Source of the DNA: Heliocidaris erythrogramma
Lineage: Eukaryota; Echinodermata; Echinoidea; Camarodonta; Echinometridae
Assembly (NCBI GenBank): GCA_025617745.1
Contig: CM046858.1
Span: 26,929,453-26,993,452 of the forward strand
Length of the DNA stretch: 64,000 bases
Direction of reading: 5' to 3'
Part shown: positions 57,801-64,000 of the stretch, piece after piece
Position numbering within the stretch: position 1 is the stretch's first letter
Layout: every line of letters begins with the position of its first letter
Notes under the pieces: model-generated
Told to the model about the DNA's origin: nothing
What the model saw: the letters and a program-made list of their open reading frames with translations, nothing else
The model's database searches: none
Translations under genes and position numbers: made by a program

Positions 57801-58311
57801 AGGTAAATGACGAGGTAAACCAAATATTTACTACCGTAAAAGTGGAATTTCCCATTTTTTTAATTTCACAATGCGCTAGCTCATGGGAAAAACAATTACG
57901 TAAACAAAAATATTTATGTGTTTTTATTTTCGCGCAAATTTCATCCCAGTGAAATGTGCAAAAGTTTCCACATCGCGAAATATTCCACTTTTACGGTATT
58001 TGGAAATGAATGGCAAGTGGAAGCACATAACAGTGGCACCTAAACGTACTCATTTATTTGTGTATTATAAGATACACTATGTGAAGTCCAACGACGCTTA
58101 TGTCATTTAATTTTAGCACTGCATTTTTTTCAAGGTTGTTCATTGTATTATATGGGAATGAAGCTTCAAAATTCCTGTCTTGAATGAGTGAAAAATAACA
58201 AATCATGATTATTTCCTTCTCTACACAGTGAGCCTCAGGCTGTAATCCACCAATCAGCATCTCCTGTGAAATGCATGATGGGATATCAAGATGGATTCAT
58301 TGCCGGCACAA
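43175..58311 (+). CDS. PAAF1: PAAF1, proteasomal ATPase-associated factor 1 (10 exons, 3' incomplete)
   Basis: Gene-level entry. The family (yeast Rpn14) consists of WD40 propellers that bind 19S regulatory-particle ATPases and control 26S proteasome assembly in cytosol and nucleus. Joined exons 43175-43230, 43339-43379, 45548-45651, 46466-46555, 48757-48855, 49238-49388, 50232-50426, 52638-52729, 54249-54364 and 58229-58311 give 1027 nt, 342 residues, with no stop and all phases matching. Blade signatures: SASSDGHLRVWE (Trp122), GH 135-136 with LKIW (Trp164), GH 177-178 with SLDGSARLWDCG (Trp206). The family length is about 390, so roughly 50 C-terminal residues lie past 64000. Introns carry many transposons. 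Confidence 0.95.
43339..43379 (+). CDS. PAAF1: PAAF1 exon 2
   Basis: 41 nt, acceptor ttttacag, donor gtgagc. Encodes SENDGVAWLNCRTA (with the split Ser), matching the family E.WL.C block. Confidence 0.85.
43795..44375 (+). pseudogene. Decayed LINE reverse-transcriptase C-terminus and tail
   Basis: IFIPNLKCQFSRN, then after frameshifts GPKLWN and LPEEIKACATL, the common end of CR1/L2-type reverse transcriptases. Ends in an A/T-rich tail with attgaattgaa. Lies in PAAF1 intron 2. Confidence 0.7.
44591..44672. repeat. Hairpin MITE, copy in PAAF1 intron 2
   Basis: tttggagccagaagggcatt and its complement around catatactgtaacac; member of the 786-870 family. Confidence 0.65.
45503..45536 (+). repeat. 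(gttt)n microsatellite before PAAF1 exon 3
   Basis: Seven or more gttt units end just upstream of the exon-3 acceptor and form part of its pyrimidine-rich run. Confidence 0.85.
45548..45651 (+). CDS. PAAF1: PAAF1 exon 3
   Basis: Acceptor tgtgcag, donor gtaagg. Encodes GEKTIEGELRSHGVNHLGTP then EVTVSERFTVTDVTK, matching the family PEVT.SE.FTV block. Phase 0 out. Confidence 0.95.
46053..46110 (+). pseudogene. Decayed duplicate of PAAF1 exon 3 (3' part and donor)
   Basis: ccagaggtcaca, then actgtgactgatgtaactaa and taaggtagagct repeat 45612-45665. One G is missing at the donor (AAG|taagg instead of AAG|gtaagg), which destroys it. The 5' half is absent. Confidence 0.8.
46361..46399 (+). promoter_or_regulatory. 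Duplicated, possibly alternative, splice acceptor of PAAF1 exon 4
   Basis: A pyrimidine tract, cgcag and cggaaagtcact repeat the real acceptor region exactly 78 nt upstream. Because 78 is a multiple of three the frame is kept, but the added 26 codons contain an in-frame TGA (46459-46461). Use of this site would truncate the protein. Confidence 0.55.
46466..46555 (+). CDS. PAAF1: PAAF1 exon 4
   Basis: Acceptor ccttgacag, donor gtgagt, 30 codons: RKVTVACPEKNVSAQFVAPS and following. A second, upstream acceptor copy lies at 46387 (see the separate entry). Confidence 0.9.
46584..46652 (-). pseudogene. tRNA-like sequence (SINE head)
   Basis: The minus strand has A-box-like TGGTTTAGTGGTTC and B-box-like GGTTTGAATC about 35 nt apart. 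Stems are imperfect; not a working tRNA. Confidence 0.4.
46844..47024. repeat. Long hairpin
   Basis: gatgcacaggt, gggtcggtaggaattgtgta and aggtacctctgaatt are mirrored by their complements around aacccacgaggcgcagccgag. Non-coding; PAAF1 intron 4. Confidence 0.8.
47088..47192 (+). repeat. Short tandem repeat with inverted first unit
   Basis: Four direct copies of aaatttaccggacgcatggc (period 22-23) follow an inverted gagccatgcgtccg at 47088-47101. Confidence 0.85.
48453..48625. mobile_element. Tc1/mariner-type MITE with TA duplication
   Basis: 173 bp, ends cagtcaaacctg and caggtttcactg, flanked by TA on both sides. The interior has repeated ..taaagaccac.. units. Non-coding; PAAF1 intron 4. 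Confidence 0.75.
48757..48855 (+). CDS. PAAF1: PAAF1 exon 5 (first WD blade)
   Basis: Acceptor ttcgtag, donor gtgagc, 33 codons: INSLDISAGGALGVSASSDG, then LRVWE. Typical WD40 strand order. Confidence 0.95.
49238..49388 (+). CDS. PAAF1: PAAF1 exon 6 (second WD blade)
   Basis: Acceptor gaccaaag, donor gtgggt. LEGHAGEVESCRFFPSGVV, LSGG.D, LKIWS, LTGHKRG: a full blade with both Gly-His pairs. Confidence 0.97.
50232..50426 (+). CDS. PAAF1: PAAF1 exon 7 (third WD blade)
   Basis: Acceptor cttatcag, donor gtgagt. DTAIVDKGRNIVSCSLDG, ARLWDCG, then the INGCAVAP segment. Highly conserved in the family. Confidence 0.97.
50674..52078. mobile_element. Complete TU-like foldback element with 9-bp target duplication
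   Basis: Left end: about 22 direct 15-bp units (gccagaggtaaaaat and variants, 50682-51030). Right end: five inverted units (tacctctggcattttt type, 51998-52070). Outermost bases ggtgccagg.. and ..ccgaacc are roughly inverted. The element is flanked by AAGGTTTTT at 50665-50673 and 52079-52087. The inner domain (51031-51997) is non-coding with a G-run of about 30 (51777-51806). Sits in PAAF1 intron 7. Long frames on both strands here are artefacts of the 15-bp period. Confidence 0.85.
52638..52729 (+). CDS. PAAF1: PAAF1 exon 8
   Basis: Acceptor tttttag, donor gtcagt. DREVGTDGKVLLLAREGGSL then LKSRQK, matching the family REVGT..K.LLLARE block. Confidence 0.95.
53072..53475. mobile_element. Probable TIR MITE, PAAF1 intron 8
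   Basis: Ends tagtgctgtagct and agctacagcacta are inverted; the interior has repeated cagaccag/gaaccag words. Short TIR, so moderate support. Confidence 0.45.
54249..54364 (+). CDS. PAAF1: PAAF1 exon 9
   Basis: Acceptor tctctcag, donor gtgagt. FNCCTFLSSQTMAGGADDG then NIYLVDIRNT: a late propeller blade. Confidence 0.95.
54610..54838 (+). pseudogene. LINE 3' tail
   Basis: Remnant of the final reverse-transcriptase helix (frame reading FKKHLKTLL after shifts), then aaagcgctgtgaaacaac, agagcgctatagaaatg and an (att)n tail, typical of CR1-like LINEs. Confidence 0.7.
54844..57359. mobile_element. 2.5-kb TIR element in PAAF1 intron 9
   Basis: Ends ggcccgtattctgaactc and its complement, then ggtttaacttaaactcc on both arms; flanked by a possible 3-bp AGT duplication. 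The subterminal zones are rich in gtttaactt/agtctaa words. The interior (54970-57170) has C-runs near 56445 and 56830 and no gene I can support. Confidence 0.75.
57834..57996. mobile_element. MITE with TA duplication
   Basis: 163 bp, TIR ccgtaaaagtggaat (small indel), flanked by TA. Non-coding; PAAF1 intron 9. Confidence 0.75.
58229..58311 (+). CDS. PAAF1: PAAF1 exon 10
   Basis: Acceptor ctacacag, donor gtaggt. EPQAVIHQSASPVKCMMGYQ then DGFIAGT, matching the family VIH.S..PV..L...DGFIA block. Ends in phase 1; the next exon is not in the window. Confidence 0.93.
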
Positions 58312-59021
58312 GTAGGTTTATTTATGACAAAAGTTTTGATATTGTGTGGCTTTTGTTGCTTTTTGCCTGTAGTGTATGTAACAATTGAAACAGATTACCA
58401 AAATTCAATATGGTACAAAGTATAGTCTCTTTAGCCAGGAATGTTTCATGTGACAAAATACTTTCATCATGACGAAAAAATGGATATTGCGTGACGTCAG
58501 ACCTCTGTATATTTTTTGCTATACCAATATTTTGACGCCACTTTTATTATATTCTGGATATTTCGAAGCTATCGATATATCGCGACAATGTTTGTGCGTG
58601 ATGAGCCTCTCAGAGTGTTTTGGTCTACTCCGATTCTACATTTAGTTCATATTTTGTATCCATCTAGGCTTACTCTTGTAGGATATAAATCAAATATACC
58701 ATACACTCTTTTCTTAATTCTTAATTTTCTTAAAATTATGGATTCTTTGGTGGCTAGCATTGTTACTGTTTTCTTTGGGGCTGTGCCAGTAACCTCAGAC
58801 AATCCATAATTTCAACTGGTGCCTCTCAGTGCAAGGTATATTTGATTAATATGAGATAGGGGAAAAGATGTGGTTCCTTGTTTTCATATCTTCATATAGA
58901 TTATGATGCCCATTTGTGGTGTTTACCCATTTGAGATGAATGTAATGCACATTATTTTTTCAGGCTACGTGAAATACGTTGTCATTACTTTGGCAGAGTA
59001 TCTTTGATTTGAATATGGAAC
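58312..59021 (+). other. PAAF1 intron 10, first part
   Basis: No exon matching the expected C-terminal propeller blades. A strong acceptor-like ttttttcag at 58964 leads to only 16 codons without family similarity. Confidence 0.5.
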
Positions 59022-59102
59022 GTCTGTTTGGAGCCAGAAGGGCATTAACTCATATGTTTTAACACGGAGTTAACGCCCTTCTGGCTCTCAACACACGATA
59101 TG
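59022..59102. repeat. Hairpin MITE copy
   Basis: ggagccagaagggcattaac and its complement around catatgttttaacac. The right arm continues to cacacgatat as in the 786-870 copy; the left end is degenerate. Confidence 0.7.
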
Positions 59103-59164
59103 ATGTGTAAAGATACCCTGTAAACCTTCAACCCACTAGTGAGTTTGGCGAGCTCACCAATACT

Positions 59165-59235
59165 TTTTTTTTTTTCTCTCTCTCTCTCTCTCTATCTCTC
59201 TCGTGCTCTCACTCTATCTTTCTCTCTCTCAACTT
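59165..59235 (+). repeat. CT-rich microsatellite
   Basis: Poly-T then (ct)n with interruptions. Confidence 0.85.
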
Positions 59236-59926
59236 TGCCTAGTATTTCAGATATTTGGTACTAAGCTTTTGCATAAAAGGCAAATACACGCAGAAGCTAT
59301 AAAGTGGTACCTTAGATGCGTTTTACTCACTGATTTAGCAGTATTGCCTTTTCTCTGGCAATTTATGCACAAAATGTAACAGAAATTTAGCAAAATAAGA
59401 AAGTTAAAAGCAGTCCTATAATTTTGTATTCGAATAACAATGATGATATGACATGTGATAAGTTAGCCAATACAGGAAATCTTGAATTTGATATGCAAAC
59501 AGTTTTGCTTTATATGTATCCACTTCAAGGTCATCTAATATTTCCTCAAGAGGTTATGCTGTACAAGGCCAGGAGGAAATTGCCTCTTGTAGTAGCTGTC
59601 ACATCGCCAAGTAATATTGCTTTTGCATCGTTTCAAAAGCAGATGATATACAGTACCTCTTAAAGTTAAAGTTGAGTTCTGGTCATGAGATTACATTGTG
59701 AAAGAAAAGCTGTCTCAAAGCAATTGGGAAAGGTCGATCAGGCCTACACAAGAACTGGTGTATACTGTGAGGGTTTGGAATCATCAAAATGATTAGAAAT
59801 TGACCCAACTCAATGGGTATACGAGACTGCACACACGTGTGGCATGGATGTTCGGCCCGAACACTTGAGCTTTTCTCGACATATTTACCCACGCCGATGA
59901 AATCGGCAGAGTTATGTAAAGGGCTG

Positions 59927-59982
59927 CGTTTGTTTGTTTGTTTGTTTGTTTTTTTGTTTGTTTTTTTGTTTGTTTGTTTGTG
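59927..59982 (+). repeat. (gttt)n microsatellite
   Basis: More than ten gttt units with T-run interruptions. Confidence 0.9.
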
Positions 59983-60002
59983 TACAAGATAACTAGAGAA
60001 CG

Positions 60003-60495
60003 GGTGAACGGATTTGCACCAAATTTTCAGGGAATGTTCGGATAGTGACAGGAAAGAATCGATTAGATTTTGGTGATGATTGGTTGACCCCTGCAAATTC
60101 TGTGTGACCTTGAAGTTTTGACCCCAACTTCAGTTCGGATAATGACAGGAAAGAATCGATTAAGAAAAGAATCGATTAGATTTTGGTGATGATCGGTTAT
60201 AGGAACTTCAGTTCGGTTATTTTTTTTTGTTTTTAAGAATATTTTATTACTTCCTTTTTCAAAATTACATTTTTCACAATAATCAAGGTAAAATAGTAAA
60301 AATACACAAACAAATATTCACATGCAGTATCATTGTGCCAAATTACATAATAATAACAATAAGTAACCATAATATTTTACATGCATGTATTAAATAGTAG
60401 ATTATGCCAAATCTGGAAGTCTTTATTGCGATAAAAAAAGAAGAAAAATATAAAATATAAAATATAGTGACAGGAAAGAATCGATTAGGGAAAGA
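60003..60495 (+). repeat. Short direct repeats broken by an AT-rich insert
   Basis: gacaggaaagaatcgattag occurs near 60047, 60144 (as gacaggaaagaatcgatta) and 60468; gattttggtgatgat occurs twice. About 240 bp of AT-rich sequence (60220-60460) separates the last copy. Confidence 0.6.
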
Positions 60496-61026
60496 ATGCA
60501 ACTACTCTGTAGCGCCGCTAAGGCGTGGGTCTGCCGCCTTTGACAGTCTTTCTAGTTTTATTATGAGGGCATCTGAAGAGCAATCCTTTTCAGGGGAAAT
60601 TTCTACTATGATCTTCTTCCAAATTGATATAAAAAGATTGAGAAGACTTCACCTTTCCCGGAACTCGCCCTTCTATCTAAACCCTTACATCTCCTGTGCT
60701 TTCACATACAGACATCTTGAAAACTTTTTCAAGTGCTATAATGTTATTCTACTAGTTATGTCACTGCACTTTTCATAGCCTCGGCACGAACATTATCCCT
60801 TTCATTACCGTAGGCAGTTTAGACTGCCTAAAGTTTGACGTAGTATCTTTTGAAAAAGTAAACTTTGTCTTCTTGACATTCAAAATAGGGTCATGAATTG
60901 TGAAGTTAGATATCGTGAAGCAATTTTTGTGTCTAAATGAACAATGAGAAGGGGAATTTTGAATGAGAACTTTCTCACAACTATGTGAAAGATGGTATAG
61001 AATTAATCAGTTGGGTAACATGAAAT

Positions 61027-61252
61027 AATGAAGTTAATTATTCAATTGTCTCCAACGGCCACCAGAAGGTGGTAACACACGCAACTGCTGTGTGATAGGT
61101 TGCTCGACTGCTGTGAAAAAAATCACAGGCAGACCGAGCGGGATTCGAACCCGCGACCTCTGGGTTACTAGACCAGCGTCATAACCACTAGACCACCGGA
61201 GTGCCCTTAGTGGTATAGGTTCGAACTATCCCATTCATATGATGTCAAATCA
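61027..61252 (-). mobile_element. tRNA-derived SINE flanked by a 35-bp direct repeat
   Basis: The minus-strand 5' part is tRNA-like (A-box TGGTCTAGTGG, B-box GGTTCGAATCC with a perfect GCGGG/CCCGC T-stem, about 61130-61205); the acceptor stem does not pair. Flanks 60992-61026 and 61253-61287 are identical (atggtatagaattaatcag and on). Confidence 0.65.
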
Positions 61253-61287
61253 ATGGTATAGAATTAATCAGTTGGGTAACATGAAAT

Positions 61288-64000
61288 GTGAAAGATGTTT
61301 GTAAATTTGGTAGCACTTTTAAGGGGAGCAGTCTCCTAAAATAGCTTATTTGTGTATATCCTGTACATGAAGAAAAAAAAAAACCCTGAAACTTTACCTG
61401 GCATTCTGGGGGTGAGTGTTTAAGGTGCAAGAAGAAAGTAAAGGATAACATCACAACCCTGCGATTGGAACCCAACTCTGACTCGGGGTTTGGGCGCATG
61501 TGTGCTTGTACTATATATCTACATGTAGGTTGGATTTGCCCTTTAACAGGTCATGTAGTTATTGTTATTAAGATTATAAAATGTATCTTGTTTTTATTTT
61601 CACACATCAAAGTAGAATGACCTCAAGTGTGAGAACGTGATTAGGATTTCAAAAGCAACTAATGTTCAAGGTTACTTTCATTGAGTCCGTAATACATCTG
61701 TCACGATTCAACCAGGATCTAGACAACTAATGATGCCCATTACCAAAACCTGAAGCATCTCAGAGATACTTGGATCTTATTTTTCTTACAGAGACACTTG
61801 CTGATATGAGGGATTAATGACAGGTTCTTGAAGATCGAATGTTTTATTTTTATTGAATGTTTTTATTGGCAATTAATGATACACAGTCTTTTTCAAGAGA
61901 ACACAAGAACATAACGTTAAAAACAAATAAACTGAAGTAATTATGCATTGGAATCTAGTAATAAAACAAAAGAAAAGAAGTGGTATGCATTTTTATTTGG
62001 AAATATTAAAATTTGTGTATCAAAGAAAACAATCCTTTTTAAATTTTTCAAATAGCTCAACTAGAAAGTGCAATTTTGTAAAAAATAAAAATCACCTTTT
62101 TGAGGGTTTGAAATTGTCTCGCAGTCCAATTTCGGCAAAATCCTAGCTTCTTTACTTTTCTATGCAAATTAGCACTGACGTCATTGGGTAGAGTCGTATG
62201 ACCTCCGCGGTATACTGCTGCACAACATAGCATGGACTGGCAACCGAGAGTGAAGAGAAACTTTGCTCGACATGATTTTTATACTTCAAAATTATGTTTC
62301 CAAATCCATCAGTTTTGTTAAATATTTATATATGAAAACTAGTTTACATTTTATTCCAACAAGCAACCATTTTTCAGACAGCTCGCACAAGTTTACATGC
62401 ACGAAAACTTTAAAAAGTCGGAGCCGACTTGCTTTCCAACTGGGCCATCAAGGCATCAAGATTGGATATTCACATACACACACACACGCGCCGCCGATAC
62501 GAACATTTTGTACTCACAATTATTTATGGTTTATATCTCAAAATTTGATGAAGAACTATATAATTAAATGTCTACAGATATTAGATCTTTTGATACTCAA
62601 AACAATGGGTTAAAAAGAAATAAACCTTAGCAAATCTGCACAAACCGGCCGGCAATCGCAGGCGATCATACCCAGTAGTCAGACCCGTACACATGGTAGG
62701 CTACATGTAGGCCTACAGCAACGCGGTGAAACCCCGTTGGGCTCCGCTTGAGAACTGGGCTAGATCTGATACACTACTGAGTACTGTGGAAGAAAAGAAC
62801 AGAGCTACTCTACGAGAATCGCTCTTTTCTTCCTAATATTGGTCACAGCAGTGAAATATCTGGTGAAACACCTAATAAAGGTTGGTTTTAACTTGTCACT
62901 TGACATTTTTGGAAAAAACGATACTATGACTTCGAACTGAGTCCACAAAATTAGCGCAAGAACGACCATGTCGGCATTGATTCAACAATACAATTTCACA
63001 ACACGGCGAAAGTTGCTCACCTTAGTTCTCAGTCTGACTTCCGACAGTGGTCTCCTGCAACTTTGAATATTTGATGCTCTGTATTGTGGGCAAGACATCC
63101 TTCTTCAACCTAGCCTGCTATTTCGGGCCAGCTACATCTCCAAAGTCAATCTTGCAGTGACGTTCGAAGGCTGATTTTTCGAAATGGTCGCTACAAATTC
63201 GTGCATGCTTGCTGTGTGTTGCTGCTGTGAAATCTTTTCACCGAATTTTCACAAACTTCACCCACAAATTCCGTTGCTTATTGAGCTTTGGAAAGGTGAA
63301 GAAACTGATGTTGGGGTTCTTTATTGTTTCTTATTGTAACAACCCCCCCCCCCCCCCCCCCACACACACACAACGCAATTTTGTGGCATTTTGCCACAAA
63401 ACGTAAGGATTCCCTCAAAAGAAAGTGACTCTCGTTACACACGATTTCAATAGCGCGCGTTATGCACCGGATGAATTGACCTGGATGAATTGATCAGCTC
63501 TACCCAGTGACGTCATAGTAGGTCAACCCGGCTTCGATGTTGATCGGTCTGTTTGAGAAATCTGGCTCAATAAGGGCAATAATCAAGGGTACATTTTATG
63601 AAAAAAAATCTATTTTATTTGCTAAAATTGATGAAACTTTTATTTCAATATGTTTATTATTTATTTACAAACCATATTCTTGCAATTGGGGGTCAGAAAA
63701 AATCAACATATGAGCTCTTTAATATAGATCCAAATTTTGATTAGGAAATATATATGTTTAAAGATTGAAAGATTAATGATCCTAAGACCTGTATGTAATT
63801 CTCCCTGACAAATAATCACCTATTAAACCAATATAAGTATCATTTTGATGATAAAGGTAGGCCTCATCTATTTATCTTCTTTGAGTAAAAAATGAAAGTA
63901 GTGGAATCATCCATAGGAAATTTATTTTAAACTTCCTATTTGAAAATACATTTAAAAAGACAGATTATTATAATAGAAGGATTTAGTCTACGATACAATC
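61288..64000 (+). other. PAAF1 intron 10, distal part
   Basis: No exon seen. Contains two TGACGTCA words in inverted context (62176-62183 and 63508-63515, both next to the tgggtagag/ctctaccca word) and a C-run followed by (ac)n at 63342-63372. Confidence 0.45.

Noticed and set aside
58965..59017. Possible alternative last exon of PAAF1 after a strong acceptor
   Set aside because: Phase fits, but the 16 codons to TGA have no similarity to the conserved C-terminal blades.

Overview
The window is animal nuclear DNA: it is intron-rich and AT-rich, with GT-AG exons and dense non-autonomous transposons, LINE tails, tRNA-derived SINE heads and satellite arrays. The organism is most likely an echinoid (sea urchin) or another echinoderm. 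Reasons are the foldback element whose ends are 15-bp tandem repeats (like the sea urchin TU elements, as I recall them), frequent taggcctac words, many long poly-G/poly-C runs, and strongly conserved deuterostome-like SAP18 and PAAF1 exons. The species call is inference.

Two host genes lie head to head. SAP18 (minus strand, complete CDS of 171 aa in three exons at 17823-17743, 2966-2860 and 2388-2061) encodes a Sin3/HDAC and ASAP/PSAP complex subunit. PAAF1 (plus strand, ten exons from 43175 to 58311, 342 residues, 3' end beyond the window) encodes a WD40 19S-proteasome assembly factor. Both start codons sit inside the same AAGATGGCG (YY1-like) word. They have no functional link that I can show.

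Layout: 0-2 kb, SAP18 downstream flank with hairpin MITEs. 2.06-17.82 kb, SAP18; its 14.8-kb first intron holds a TIR element (3.33-4.24 kb), a cluster of large inverted repeats (5.9-10.6 and 17.18-17.5 kb) containing an exon-like coding segment, and a rearranged Ty3/gypsy element (10.64-17.18 kb) inserted into one of those repeats. 17.85-43.17 kb, intergenic. This stretch carries two inverted copies of a module (about 0.7-0.8 kb of flank plus a ~210-bp satellite, at 17.85-20.43 and 32.9-39.24 kb), a truncated foldback element (20.43 kb), inverted-repeat elements, a candidate four-exon noncoding transcript (25.1-28.2 kb), a 255-bp palindrome, LINE tails and a C/G-rich repeat mosaic (39.3-40.5 kb). 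43.17-64 kb, PAAF1, whose introns contain a decayed exon duplication, several MITEs, a complete foldback element with a 9-bp target duplication, a 2.5-kb TIR element, LINE tails and a SINE.

Most open frames in the window are chance, or products of tandem repeats whose period is a multiple of three. I found no new multi-gene system. The best leads are the exon-like ORF inside the inverted repeats, the higher-order satellite, the duplicated PAAF1 splice acceptor and the foldback element.
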